Part shown: piece by piece, positions 25,510 through 34,224 of the stretch
How the letters are laid out: each line of letters opens with the position of its first letter
Position numbering within the stretch: the first letter of the stretch is position 1
Source of the DNA: Thalassospira xianhensis MCCC 1A02616
GTDB taxonomy: Bacteria > Pseudomonadota > Alphaproteobacteria > Rhodospirillales > Thalassospiraceae
Reading direction: 5' to 3'
DNA length: 64,000 bases
Assembly (NCBI RefSeq): GCF_003326475.1
Contig: NZ_JPWA01000010.1
Span: forward strand, 80,739-144,738
Made by a program: the position numbers and the translations under genes
Notes under the pieces: model-generated
The model's input: only the letters and a program-made list of their open reading frames with translations
Databases searched by the model: none
Told to the model about the DNA's origin: nothing

Positions 25510-27921
25510 ATGTCACTGACCCAGGCACTTAACAGCGCAATTTCCGGCCTCAATACCGCACAGGCCCGCATTTCGATCACCTCTTCGAATATCTCGAACG
25601 TGAATACCCCCGGCTATTCGAAGAAGATCGCTGGCCAGGAAACTCTGGTGCTCGACGGGGTTGGTGCAGGTTCGCAGATCGGCGACATCTATCGCAATGT
25701 TAACGAGGGTCTTGTGCGTGAAATGCGCGGCGAGCTTGGCAAAGCTGGACGGGAAGAAGTCCGGTTTGAATTCTTCAAGCGCATCCAGACCCTGTTTGGG
25801 ACGCCTCAGTCTGACGGTGCGATAAGCCAGCGCATCAGTGATCTTGCCGACGCCTTCGAGCAGCTTGGCAATACACCGGAACAGAACTCGCCAAAAGTCG
25901 AAGTGATCGAAAGCGCCATTCAGGTGATGGATGCGTTCGAGAACCTGTCCGAACAGATCCAGCACATGCGGGGCGACATCGACAAGAACATCTCTGATGA
26001 AGTCGATAGCGCCAACGTATTGCTGAACGAGATCGCCGAGCTCAATACGGATGTCGTGCGTCAGAGAAACCTTGGACAGCCGACCACCGAGCTTGAAGAC
26101 CAACGCGATCAAAAAATTAATGCGCTGTCCAAGATCATGAACGTCACCACGTATAACCGCGGCGATGGCTCCATGGTCCTGTTTACGGCCAATGGTAGCC
26201 GTACCCTTCTGGACAGAAGTCCTGCGACCCTGACATTCAGCCCGACTGCCGGTTTTGAACCTGGCACAGGTGGATCGGGTATAATGCTGAATGGCGAGGA
26301 TATTACCGATGTCATGCAGACCGGGACGATCAAGGGCCTGCTTGAAATGCGTGACCAGGAATTGCCGCGCCTGAACGACCAGATCAACGAACTGGCCGGT
26401 GAATTGCGTGATGCCATCAACGAAGAGCACAACAAGGGTACTGCCTTCCCACCACCAACCAACCTGTCGGGCAACCGCATGGTCGCGGGATCGGACCCGT
26501 TGACGGCATCCGGTACATTTCGGATCGCAGCGTTAACTGCCAATGGAGAATTATCTGCCGACGACAGTTGGGCCGACATCACATTGCCAACGGTTCCCGC
26601 AACGGTGCAAGGCCTTATTGATGCAATCAACGCGTCTGATGCCGGCGGCTATCTAACCGCATCACTGGTTGACGGCCAGATGGTAATCGAAGGCATCGAC
26701 GGCAGCCGCATTTCAATTAATGAAATGACCAGCGCCATCACCACGAGCGACGGTCGAGAACAGGGATTTTCCCACTATTTCGGTCTGAACGACTTTATTT
26801 CCACGACGAAACGCTCCGACACTATGACGTCGTCCCCGCGCGACAGTGCAACAGCAGCGTTGAATGTGACGGCGAATTCAATGGTCATCAGTGCCGGTAG
26901 CGGTGTTCTGACAACACCGGGCATTACCGTCAACTATGCGGCAACCGACAGCCTAACCGACGTGCGCGATGCCATCCGCACCGCTCTGGAAGGTGCGGGC
27001 ATGACCGCAGAAGATGCTGCCGAAATGGCATATATTGTCGACGACGGTGATCGTTCTCGTCTGGTGCTGAGCTATACGGCAAACATGACGATAACCGACA
27101 ATGGTAACATGGCCAAAACAATCGGCATGACCGAAGACATGCCGACACTGGCTGGCAATATGGATATCGACAGTGTGATCAAAAACGATCCGGCCCGCAT
27201 CGTACGCGGACAAATGAATGCCGATGTCTATGGAACATCAAATGCGGTTGTGGATTCTTCGGCAGCTATCCCCAATCTCGGCCCACTGGTACCGCCGCCG
27301 CTAAACTATACGCTGACCGTCAGCGGCCCTTTTTCCGACGTGAATATCGATTATGACAGCGGTTCGTCACTGGAAGATATCGCAAATGCTATCAATAACA
27401 GCGCAATCCTGTCCGACAACAATATCACGGCCGACGTTATCTATGACAGCAGCATCGGCGGTTATAAATTGCAGGTAACCGACGCCGATGGTGATCCGTT
27501 CTTTTTCCAGGATAGCGGCCTTCCTTCTGCAGACAGCCTGACAACGGTTCTGGGATTGGGTATCAATTACGGTATTCACGAAGGTGACAATAGTGCCGCC
27601 CTTGCACTTAGCAACACGTTCGAACGTACCGATATCGATTTCGAATCTGCAGGCGGCCTGTCTGCCGAAAGGACGTCACTAACCGATTTTGCTGCTGGAA
27701 TTATTGCAACTTCTGCGACCAAGGCGTCCGTTGCCGCGAGCAACTATGAGTTCCAGTCCTCTCTGGTAACGGATCTCGATACCCGCATCCAGAATGAGGC
27801 CGGGGTCAACCTTGACGAAGAAATGTCCGATTTGATCATTTTCCAGCGGGCTTACAGTGCATCCGCACGGGTTATTTCGACCGTGGATGAATTGTTTGAT
27901 ACGCTGCTGAATGCGGTTTAA
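25510..27921 (+). CDS. flgK: Hook-filament junction protein FlgK (long form)
   Basis: 803 residues, well above the 547 of E. coli FlgK. The N-terminus has ALNSAISGLNTAQARISITS and SSNISNVNTPGYSKK, and the C-terminus has VNLDEEMSDLIIFQRAYSAS and ARVISTVDELFDTLL, both diagnostic. The extra length is in the surface-exposed middle (about 300-690), which holds repeated all-beta modules with a pattern like TLTVSGPFSDVNIDYDSGSS followed by LEDIANAIN. Similar V-I-I segments at 350-400 and 450-500 suggest duplicated flagellin hook-IN-type units. It is followed by flgL after 27 bp. Confidence 0.96.
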   Translation: MSLTQALNSAISGLNTAQARISITSSNISNVNTPGYSKKIAGQETLVLDGVGAGSQIGDIYRNVNEGLVREMRGELGKAGREEVRFEFFKRIQTLFGTPQSDGAISQRISDLADAFEQLGNTPEQNSPKVEVIESAIQVMDAFENLSEQIQHMRGDIDKNISDEVDSANVLLNEIAELNTDVVRQRNLGQPTTELEDQRDQKINALSKIMNVTTYNRGDGSMVLFTANGSRTLLDRSPATLTFSPTAGFEPGTGGSGIMLNGEDITDVMQTGTIKGLLEMRDQELPRLNDQINELAGELRDAINEEHNKGTAFPPPTNLSGNRMVAGSDPLTASGTFRIAALTANGELSADDSWADITLPTVPATVQGLIDAINASDAGGYLTASLVDGQMVIEGIDGSRISINEMTSAITTSDGREQGFSHYFGLNDFISTTKRSDTMTSSPRDSATAALNVTANSMVISAGSGVLTTPGITVNYAATDSLTDVRDAIRTALEGAGMTAEDAAEMAYIVDDGDRSRLVLSYTANMTITDNGNMAKTIGMTEDMPTLAGNMDIDSVIKNDPARIVRGQMNADVYGTSNAVVDSSAAIPNLGPLVPPPLNYTLTVSGPFSDVNIDYDSGSSLEDIANAINNSAILSDNNITADVIYDSSIGGYKLQVTDADGDPFFFQDSGLPSADSLTTVLGLGINYGIHEGDNSAALALSNTFERTDIDFESAGGLSAERTSLTDFAAGIIATSATKASVAASNYEFQSSLVTDLDTRIQNEAGVNLDEEMSDLIIFQRAYSASARVISTVDELFDTLLNAV

Positions 27922-27948
27922 GCTACCGCATAAAATGGAGACAGTAAG

Positions 27949-29175
27949 ATGGTAACGCGCGTTGCAACTTACACAAGCCACACATTGCTTTCGAACCTGG
28001 CGTTGAAAAACGCATCAAAGGTTGCGGATCTGAATACCCAAGCGTCGAGCGGTTATAAATCGCGCGAATATTCGGGTATTGCAGAAAGTACGCAACGCTT
28101 ACTGAATCTCGAAGCAGAATATACCCGCACCGACCAATATCTTCGAAACGCAACCCAGGCCAAACTGCGTCTGCAATCGATGGAAACGGCCGTCGATGAA
28201 ATGACTTCCGTTGCGGTCAAGATGAAGACCCTCCTGATTCAGGCACTCAGTGCCAATCAATCCGACGATGTCAATCTTGACAATGAAGCCACACAGGCGA
28301 TGCAACAGCTTGCCGGTTTGCTCAACACCAATCTGGATGGGCGTTTCCTCTTTGCTGGCGGACGATCCGATCAGCCCGCAGTCGATATCGACAAAATCTA
28401 TCCTGCGGATAACTATGCCAGCGGAGAAACCTCCATCAGCGCAGCCGATACGCTCGCCTCGCTGGGGGTTACCGACGGCACGATCGAGATTGTCAGCTCT
28501 GATAGCGATGGCAATACGGTTACGACAAACATCCCCTATGTTGCGGCAACAACGACCATTGGCGACCTGATTAACACCATTAACGGCAATACCGCCAATG
28601 GTGCGACGTCAAGTCTTCGCCCGGTTTCATCCGGCGGATCACCCCGATTGAATATCGAGAATGTGGGTAACGGATCCATTACGTTGAACGAAATCGGTGG
28701 CGGCAACATACTGGAAGCCCTTGGGCTTACCAAAATTCCGAATCCGCGAAACGACACGGCCTACTATTCCGGTGACCAGCAGGTTCTAAGTACCCGCGTC
28801 GACAAGAATTATGATATTTCATACGGAATTCTTGCTGATGCCCCTGCATTCCAAAGCCTTATTCAGGGGTTGGGGATTGCCGCAGGTACAACTGATCAGG
28901 AAGCACTTGGACAGGCACTTGATCATATCAATGATGCCATCGAAAACCTTCCGAACATTCAGGGTAAAATCGGTCTTGATATCGCCAACCTTGAACGCTT
29001 TGAAGGCAGCCACGCTGATTTCAAGGTTTTCGCGAGCCAAGCCATTGCGGATATCGAAGGCGTTGATATTCCGCTGACCCTTGTCGAACTGGCCCAGCAC
29101 GAGACAGCATTAAACGCGAGCTTCATGACGATCTCCCGTTCATCCGAGCTAAGTCTGGTAAACTATCTGAGATAA
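27949..29175 (+). CDS. flgL: Hook-filament junction protein FlgL
   Basis: 408 residues. The N-terminus, MVTRVATYTSHTLLSNLALK, with LNTQASSGYKSREYSGIAES, and the C-terminus, LVELAQHETALNASFMTISR, followed by SSELSLVNYLR, match the flagellin-like D0/D1 helices of FlgL. The middle contains a hook-IN-type motif (TTTIGDLINTINGNTANGAT) also seen in FlgK and FliD. It lies between flgK and fliW. Confidence 0.95.
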   Translation: MVTRVATYTSHTLLSNLALKNASKVADLNTQASSGYKSREYSGIAESTQRLLNLEAEYTRTDQYLRNATQAKLRLQSMETAVDEMTSVAVKMKTLLIQALSANQSDDVNLDNEATQAMQQLAGLLNTNLDGRFLFAGGRSDQPAVDIDKIYPADNYASGETSISAADTLASLGVTDGTIEIVSSDSDGNTVTTNIPYVAATTTIGDLINTINGNTANGATSSLRPVSSGGSPRLNIENVGNGSITLNEIGGGNILEALGLTKIPNPRNDTAYYSGDQQVLSTRVDKNYDISYGILADAPAFQSLIQGLGIAAGTTDQEALGQALDHINDAIENLPNIQGKIGLDIANLERFEGSHADFKVFASQAIADIEGVDIPLTLVELAQHETALNASFMTISRSSELSLVNYLR

Positions 29176-29255
29176 TTTGCGAAAAGCCTTCTTGTATTCA
29201 GCCTTTCAAAGGCACACACATACAATCAACCAAACATCAGCGCGCCGGAGTTAGA

Positions 29256-29732
29256 ATGGCAATGGACCCCGAAAAGGCCACCGACAAGACCGTACCCGAG
29301 TCCGTGGTAGTTGAAACCCGGTTTGGCAATATAGAGTTTAGCTGGGACAAGGGCATCTATATGCCGATTGGCCTTTTGGGTTTTCCTGACCATCATGTCT
29401 TTGGTCTGGCAAACATTCCCAATACCAACCTGGATCAGTTCAAGCTTTATCAAAGCCTGACCGATGCAAATCTGTCCTTCATCGTGGCCCCTTACAATAT
29501 GGATAGCCAGATGATCGATCAAAAGGACATTGATCTTGCACTTTCCAGCCTTGCAATCGAGGCAAAAAACCTGGCAGTCCTGATGGTTGTCACGGTGCGC
29601 AGTGCACCGGATGGCAAAGGCATTACCATGTCGACCAATCTGCGGGCTCCGGTCTTTATTGACACGGAACGCCAGATTGCCTGGCAGCACATTATTCCCA
29701 ACGACAAATATTCCGTTCAGCACGATCTGTAA
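29256..29732 (+). CDS. fliW: Flagellar assembly factor FliW
   Basis: 158 residues. FliW binds free flagellin and, when released, binds CsrA and relieves CsrA repression of flagellin translation. Family features are ETRFGNIEFSWDKGIYMPIG with LLGFPDHHVFGL, then SFIVAPYN, AVLMVVTVRSAPDGKGITMS and TNLRAPVFIDTERQIAWQHI. Both partners, CsrA (4149-4427) and the flagellins, are in the window. It is placed directly before flagellin 1, as in many genomes. It ends at a terminator (29750-29783). Confidence 0.96.
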   Translation: MAMDPEKATDKTVPESVVVETRFGNIEFSWDKGIYMPIGLLGFPDHHVFGLANIPNTNLDQFKLYQSLTDANLSFIVAPYNMDSQMIDQKDIDLALSSLAIEAKNLAVLMVVTVRSAPDGKGITMSTNLRAPVFIDTERQIAWQHIIPNDKYSVQHDL

Positions 29733-29749
29733 AACCGGAAGTTGCCCAC

Positions 29750-29783
29750 TTGCCCGGCAGATATTGCCGGGCAATGCTTTTAT
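29750..29783 (+). terminator. Terminator after fliW, overlapping a candidate FlbD palindrome
   Basis: TTGCCCGGCA (29750-29759) and TGCCGGGCAA (29765-29774) form a perfect 10-bp stem with loop GATAT, followed by TGCTTTTATT. The core GGCAGATATTGCC (29756-29768) matches the GGCA-N5-TGCC palindrome found near other flagellar promoters, so the element may also bind an activator. It lies about 35-55 bp upstream of the flagellin sigma-54 promoter. Confidence 0.75.
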
Positions 29784-29807
29784 TCCCCTCAAATCACGGC
29801 CCAAAAC

Positions 29808-29823
29808 TGGCACGCTCGTTGCT
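29808..29823 (+). promoter_or_regulatory. Sigma-54 promoter of flagellin gene 1
   Basis: TGGCACG-CTCG-TTGCT is a perfect match to the -24/-12 consensus. The expected start is near 29833, giving a leader of about 115 nt. Confidence 0.88.
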
Positions 29824-29841
29824 TAATACTCTGGTATTCAG

Positions 29842-29903
29842 GCTCTCGAGCAAACGAAACACACGATAACCGTGATGGGACACGGGCTTCGAGAGCATTT
29901 TTT
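29842..29903 (+). promoter_or_regulatory. Structured leader of flagellin 1 with loop-presented GGA
   Basis: GCTCTCGA (29842-29849) pairs with TCGAGAGC (29889-29896) and is followed by a run of six T. Inside the loop, CCGTG (29870-29874) pairs with CACGG (29881-29885) and presents ATGGGA in a six-base loop, the geometry expected of a CsrA site. A second GGA lies in the ribosome-binding site AGGAGGG before the ATG. Confidence 0.45.
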
Positions 29904-29948
29904 CAGACTACACAGGCTCCGATGGGGCCATCCATGTAGGAGGGAAGT

Positions 29949-31238
29949 ATGGCTCTTAATATTATCTCGAACTATGCTGCAAACGTTGCACACCGCAACT
30001 TGCAGGAATCCGACACCATGGCGACCCGGTCGCTTTCAAAACTGTCGTCGGGTACCCGTGTTGTTTCGGCTCGTGACGATGCTGCCTCGATGGCAATCGG
30101 TGCCCGTCTGAACGCAACCACCCAGGCACTTAAAACGGCAACCGTCAACGTTGGTCAGGCCAACTCGATGCTGCAGATTGCCGATGGTGCAATGGCAACC
30201 ATCGACGATGTTCTTGTTCGCATGAAAACGCTGGCAACCCAGGCTGCTTCCGGCAACCTGTCAGACACCGAACGCGGCTTCCTCGACGATGAATTCCAGC
30301 TTCTGAAAGACGAAATTGATCGCATCGCATCGTCAACCAACTTCAACGGCGTTCAATTGCTTGGCGATGGTGGCGATGTTGATATCAACTTTACTAACGT
30401 TGGTGCCGGTACCGGCGCGGACCTGAGCAATGCCAACGGCTTCTCCGGCTTTGCGATTACCGACAACAACTTCTGGGCAAGTGACGATACAGAAGATGGT
30501 GTTGCCGACAACAACTTTGCTGTCGATATCACCCAGGGTCCGGGCAACTCGGTTATTATGACCATTACCGCGAATGTTGATAATGGCGGCACCGGTACAC
30601 CGACTTCCACCACTCAGAGCATCGACATCACCAGCTACCAGACTGCCGGTGACAACGAAGTTGGCGTCGGCCAACAGGCCAGCTTGAACTTCGACGAGAT
30701 CGGCCTGTCCATCACGTTCAACTCTGGCATTACGGCTGTTGTTGATGCTGCTGTTGGCGGCACCGCATTTGGTGAAGCCGCTAACGCTGGCAACGGCACC
30801 ATTAACATGTTGGCCGACAACGGCCAGCGCTTCAACGCCGATGTCAACTTCCAGATCGGTGCAAACAATACCGCCGCCGACCGTCTTTCAGTCACCCTGA
30901 CCCGTGTGGATCTTGACACTCTTGGTCTTGCGACAACCATAATCGGCGATCAGGCAGGAGCACAGGCGGGTATCGAAAGTGTAAACTCGGCAATTGATGC
31001 CCTGCAGGCTGCCCGCGCGTCGATCGGTACGTTCCAGAACCGCCTCGACTTCGCTGGTCAGAACCTGTCAACCACAACAGAAAATACCGAATCAGCCCGG
31101 TCTGTCCTGCTTGACCTTGACGTCGCATCTGAAATGACCACGTTCACCTCGAAGCAAATTCTGGTGCAGTCCGGTGTCGCCATGCTGGCACAGGCTAACC
31201 AGATGCCGCAGAACCTGCTGCGTCTGCTGCAACAGTAA
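29949..31238 (+). CDS. Flagellin 1
   Basis: 429 residues. The D0/D1 helices are MALNIISNYAANVAHRNLQE with LSKLSSGTRVVSARDDAASM at the N-terminus, and ARSVLLDLDVASEMTTFTSK with MLAQANQMPQNLLRLLQQ at the C-terminus. The variable centre (about 130-330) is acidic and Gly/Asn/Thr-rich. It is very similar to flagellin 2 at both ends, and the DNA there is nearly identical over long stretches, so the pair arose by duplication or is kept alike by gene conversion. It is driven by a perfect sigma-54 promoter and is probably under CsrA/FliW control. The product is secreted without a signal peptide. Confidence 0.97.
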   Translation: MALNIISNYAANVAHRNLQESDTMATRSLSKLSSGTRVVSARDDAASMAIGARLNATTQALKTATVNVGQANSMLQIADGAMATIDDVLVRMKTLATQAASGNLSDTERGFLDDEFQLLKDEIDRIASSTNFNGVQLLGDGGDVDINFTNVGAGTGADLSNANGFSGFAITDNNFWASDDTEDGVADNNFAVDITQGPGNSVIMTITANVDNGGTGTPTSTTQSIDITSYQTAGDNEVGVGQQASLNFDEIGLSITFNSGITAVVDAAVGGTAFGEAANAGNGTINMLADNGQRFNADVNFQIGANNTAADRLSVTLTRVDLDTLGLATTIIGDQAGAQAGIESVNSAIDALQAARASIGTFQNRLDFAGQNLSTTTENTESARSVLLDLDVASEMTTFTSKQILVQSGVAMLAQANQMPQNLLRLLQQ

Positions 31239-31259
31239 ACTATCTGCAAGGCAGTCCGC

Positions 31260-31292
31260 AAAAGGTGCGACCTCATTAGAGGCGCACCTTTT
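31260..31292 (+). terminator. Terminator of flagellin 1
   Basis: AAAAGGTGCG (31260-31269) pairs with CGCACCTTTT (31283-31292), with an inner CCTC/GAGG stem. It lies 21 bp after the stop codon. Confidence 0.88.
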
Positions 31293-31322
31293 GCTGCCGA
31301 TAAGGCATTTCCAAAGCAGATC

Positions 31323-31440
31323 GTCATCCCCGCGAAGACGGGTATCCATTATATTTTGATGGGATATAGATTCTTGGTCGGCGCACCGCTCCGCACGGAA
31401 TGACGATTTTGCTCCATTCCAGGCTTTGTCAATAATTCGA
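31323..31440. repeat. REP/MITE-like repeat, copy A
   Basis: It begins GTCATCCCCGCGAAG, contains TATCCATTATATTTTGAT, and has the inverted end GGAATGAC at 31397-31404. A conserved tail, TTTGCTCCATTCC...GCTTTGTCAATAATTC, follows. Copy B at 32004-32120 is colinear. Terminal GTCATYCC/GGAATGAC inversion is typical of dispersed REP or MITE elements. Confidence 0.7.
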
Positions 31441-31854
31441 GGCCTTTTGGCATTGCCCCCCCCGACAGGGTGACGACCTCCGGGTCCGCGGCCCCGTTGC
31501 CCGCTTCGGCCCCTTCCGGCCATGACGGCACGCCCAACAACCGATGAAGCCCGGACAAACTTCGGGCTTACGGCCACCAACTCTCCACCACCGGCGGACC
31601 ACAATCCACTGCTGCCATTGCTGCCGCTTCCGGCAAATACGGGGTCCCTTCCCCGAAAAGACGCACCTCTCCCGCCATGACCAACAAGCATTTTGAACCG
31701 TGTTAGAACCAGCGCATTATGCCCCCATAATGGCTCCGCCATCCGCTGGTCAGTATCCTGCGGATCGGCTCGCCGCTCCGTCTGCATCCCCATCCCTGTC
31801 TGTGTCTTTGTCCCTGCACCCTGATGACCTCTCTGGTCTGGCCCCGAACGCAAA

Positions 31855-31885
31855 AACCCGCAAAGCGCATCTGGCTTTGCGGGTT
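31855..31885 (-). terminator. Strong hairpin, terminator-like on the minus strand
   Basis: AACCCGCAAAG (31855-31865) and CTTTGCGGGTT (31875-31885) form a perfect 11-bp stem. The plus-strand AAA before it becomes a short U run on the minus strand. No intact minus-strand gene is seen upstream of it, so it may be a relic of a lost gene. Confidence 0.55.
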
Positions 31886-32003
31886 TCGGTCCGGGTGTAT
31901 TTCTCCCGTTGATTTTTCTCTTATGCCATAAATGAAAGAACAAATCAAGAACTTTATTTAAAAAACGGCATGAGGCAGCAGGCAAAACATTCCCAAGCAG
32001 CCT

Positions 32004-32120
32004 GTCATTCCCGCGAAGGAAAGAATCCATTATATTTCAATTCGATATCGACCTATACTCAGCACTCCGCTTTGCTCGGAATGACGACTTTGCTCCATTC
32101 CGCGCTTGGTCAACAATCCG
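32004..32120. repeat. REP/MITE-like repeat, copy B
   Basis: Starts GTCATTCCCGCGAAG, shares AATCCATTATATTTCAAT-type sequence with copy A, has GGAATGAC at 32078-32085 and ends with TTTGCTCCATTCC...GCTTGGTCAACAATC. Same orientation as copy A, about 680 bp downstream of it. Confidence 0.7.
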
Positions 32121-32309
32121 GGGAGTGACCTCCAGAGCCGCTGTTTTCTTCTTTAATGACATTCAGGCACTTTCGATTCGAACCGATTCGTGCTTTTCAA
32201 CACTTTCAGGGCGAAAACGCTATCATCCCCCCACTGAAAACAACTTCAAATATTCGGAATATCAACGGTATATCTATATTAACATATTGATTTAAAATAC
32301 ATTTTCATC

Positions 32310-32371
32310 AATCAACAAATTACTGGACATACATATCATCCATATGTATATTTCGTGGTACAAAGTTTTGC
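32310..32371 (+). promoter_or_regulatory. Candidate flagellin 2 promoter region: IHF-type site and imperfect sigma-54 site
   Basis: AATCAACAAATTA (32310-32322) matches the IHF consensus WATCAA-N4-TTR. About 35 bp downstream, TGGTACAAAGTTTTGC (32356-32371) resembles a -24/-12 promoter, but the GG/GC spacing is one base too long. The region is AT-rich. Sigma-54 promoters often use IHF bending, but the spacing fault makes this tentative. Confidence 0.35.
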
Positions 32372-32404
32372 TTCTGCTGATCAGGAAGAACATCAGAAGC
32401 ATAT

Positions 32405-32444
32405 CTGGCAATGTTGCCAGGTTTCAGAACGGCATGATGCCGTT
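32405..32444 (+). promoter_or_regulatory. Two hairpins in the flagellin 2 leader
   Basis: CTGGCAA-TG-TTGCCAG (32405-32420) and AACGGCA-TGA-TGCCGTT (32428-32444) are consecutive perfect stems just before the ribosome-binding site TAGGAG. The first contains GGCA-N4-TGCC, close to the palindrome found at other flagellar promoters. Confidence 0.45.
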
Positions 32445-32470
32445 TGAGCTATCCATGTAGGAGATATAAA

Positions 32471-33736
32471 ATGGCTCTCAATATCATTTCCAACTATGCT
32501 GCCAACGTTGCACACCGTAACCTGTCTGCTTCAGACGAAGCAGCAACACGTTCCCTGTCGAAACTGTCGTCGGGTACCCGTGTTGTTTCCGCTCGTGACG
32601 ATGCTGCCTCGATGGCAATCGGTGCACGTCTGAACGCAACCACCCAGGCGCTTAAAACGGCAACCGTCAACGTTGGCCAGGCCAACGCGATGCTGCAGAT
32701 TGCCGATGGTTCCATGGCAACCATCGACGATGTTCTCGTTCGCATGAAAACGCTGGCAACCCAGGCTGCCTCTGGCAACCTGTCGGACACCGAACGCGGC
32801 TTCCTGAACGATGAATTCGGACTTTTGCAGGAAGAGATTGATCGTGTTGCGTCATCAACCAACTTCAACGGCATTCAGTTGCTTGGCGATGGTGGCGACG
32901 TTGATATCAACTTCGCAAACGTTGGTGCTGGCACCGGCGCAGACCTGAGCAATGCCAACGGCTTCTCGGGCTTTGCGATTACCGATAACAATTTCTGGGC
33001 AACCGACACCAACGCCGTCCTGACCGATAACACCTTCGCAATTGATATCACCCAGGGCCCCGGTAACTCGGTTATCATGACCGTTACTGCAACCATCGAA
33101 GGTGCCGCAACCACCCAGAGCTTGGACATCACCAGCTACCAGACTGCCGGTGACAACGAAGTTGGCGTCGGCCAACAGGCAAGCTTGAATTTCGATGAAG
33201 TCGGCCTGTCCATCTCGCTCAACTCTGGCATTACGGCTGTTGTTGATGCGGCTGTTGGCGGAACGGCATTCGGTGAAGCCGCTAACGCGGGTAACGGCAC
33301 AGTTAACATGCTCGCTGACAATGGTCAGCGCTTCAGCGCCGGCGTCGATTTCCAGATTGGGTCGAACAATACTGCCTCTGATCGCCTGTCGATTACGCTG
33401 AGCCGTGTTGACCTCGAAAGCCTTGGTATTGATGGCGACGATATCAGCACCCAGGCTGGCGCTCAGACTGCGATCGAAAACGTCAACTCTGCAATCGATA
33501 CCCTGCAGGCTGCCCGTGCATCGATCGGTACGTTCCAGAACCGTCTCGACTTCGCTGGCCAGAACCTGGCAACCACCCAGGAAAACACCGAATCTGCCCG
33601 GTCCGTTCTGCTCGACCTTGACGTCGCGTCTGAAATGACCGCCTTCACCTCGAAGCAGATCCTGGTGCAGTCCGGTGTCGCCATGCTGGCACAGGCTAAC
33701 CAGATGCCGCAGAACCTGCTGCGTCTGCTGCAGTAA
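32471..33736 (+). CDS. Flagellin 2
   Basis: 421 residues from ATG 32471, preceded by AGGAGATATAAA; a 9-codon upstream extension is not used. The ends are nearly identical to flagellin 1 (MALNIISNYAANVAHRNLSA; MLAQANQMPQNLLRLLQ). Differences lie mainly in about residues 175-230 and 290-350. It carries fewer acidic and Gly-Thr residues in the variable loop and is 8 residues shorter. The leader differs from that of flagellin 1 except for the shared CCATGTAGGAG before the ATG, so the two are probably expressed from different promoters but share translational control. Confidence 0.97.
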   Translation: MALNIISNYAANVAHRNLSASDEAATRSLSKLSSGTRVVSARDDAASMAIGARLNATTQALKTATVNVGQANAMLQIADGSMATIDDVLVRMKTLATQAASGNLSDTERGFLNDEFGLLQEEIDRVASSTNFNGIQLLGDGGDVDINFANVGAGTGADLSNANGFSGFAITDNNFWATDTNAVLTDNTFAIDITQGPGNSVIMTVTATIEGAATTQSLDITSYQTAGDNEVGVGQQASLNFDEVGLSISLNSGITAVVDAAVGGTAFGEAANAGNGTVNMLADNGQRFSAGVDFQIGSNNTASDRLSITLSRVDLESLGIDGDDISTQAGAQTAIENVNSAIDTLQAARASIGTFQNRLDFAGQNLATTQENTESARSVLLDLDVASEMTAFTSKQILVQSGVAMLAQANQMPQNLLRLLQ

Positions 33737-33788
33737 TCCGGATATCCGAGGAAGGATGGGAGTTAACCTCCCATCCTTCATCCGGATT
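33733..33788 (+). terminator. Extended hairpin after flagellin 2
   Basis: GAAGGATGGGAG (33750-33761) pairs perfectly with CTCCCATCCTTC (33767-33778) around loop TTAAC. An outer TAATCCGGAT / ATCCGGATTA pair extends the stem back into the stop codon. No T run follows, so it may act as a processing or stabilising element that lets some transcripts continue into flaG. Confidence 0.65.
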
Positions 33789-33822
33789 ATCCTTTGCCGC
33801 AAAGGCGGCATAGGAGGGTCAG

Positions 33823-34200
33823 ATGGAAATCGTAATCGGCGCATATCAATCCCAGCGTTCTTCAGGCTCTTCTTCGGGTTCTGAAGTTTCTGCGTCACTC
33901 AATACGACAGGCCAATCTGCAACAATCAAAAGTGCGGTCACATCTTCTGACGCAAACCATTACAAGGCCGATGCCGGCGCTAGACTTCAGCAGGCACTGG
34001 CCAAGCTGGATATTCCCGAACTGTCCGAGCAGAATTCCCGTATCGAACTGAACTTCAATCAGGATACCGGTCGGGTTATCGCCAAGGTTACAGACCGTTT
34101 CAGCGGCGAAATTCTTAGGGAAATTCCGTCCAAGGAACTGCAAAATCTTTTCGCGCAAATTCGCGAATATCTTGGCAGTGTCGTGGACGAAGAAATCTGA
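33823..34200 (+). CDS. flaG: FlaG family protein
   Basis: 125 residues. The C-terminal FlaG domain is clear: NSRIELNFNQDTGRVIAKVT followed by DRFSGEILREIPSKELQNLF. The N-terminal 45 residues are Ser/Thr-rich and poorly conserved. FlaG influences filament length in several polar flagellates and usually lies between flagellin and fliD, as here. AGGAGGG precedes the ATG, just after a TGCCGC/GCGGCA hairpin. Confidence 0.93.
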   Translation: MEIVIGAYQSQRSSGSSSGSEVSASLNTTGQSATIKSAVTSSDANHYKADAGARLQQALAKLDIPELSEQNSRIELNFNQDTGRVIAKVTDRFSGEILREIPSKELQNLFAQIREYLGSVVDEEI

Positions 34201-34224
34201 TTTAGCATTTGGGCCTTTCGGAAA

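Larger units (their letters stand above)
31293..32470. other. Long non-coding interval between the flagellin genes
   Basis: About 1.2 kb without a convincing gene. It contains two related REP/MITE-like repeats (31323-31440 and 32004-32120), a strong hairpin at 31855-31885, then an AT-rich stretch (about 32230-32370) leading to the flagellin 2 leader. Long open frames on the minus strand here cross the repeats and the antisense of flagellin 1 and look spurious. The 31440-31850 part may be a decayed gene or simply non-coding; no homology is recognised. Confidence 0.6.

Noticed and set aside
31092..32030. Minus-strand open frame of 312 codons between the flagellin genes
   Set aside because: It crosses both repeats and the antisense of the flagellin 1 end, has typical translated-REP peptides (MDSFLRGND, MDTRLRGDD) and no known domain.
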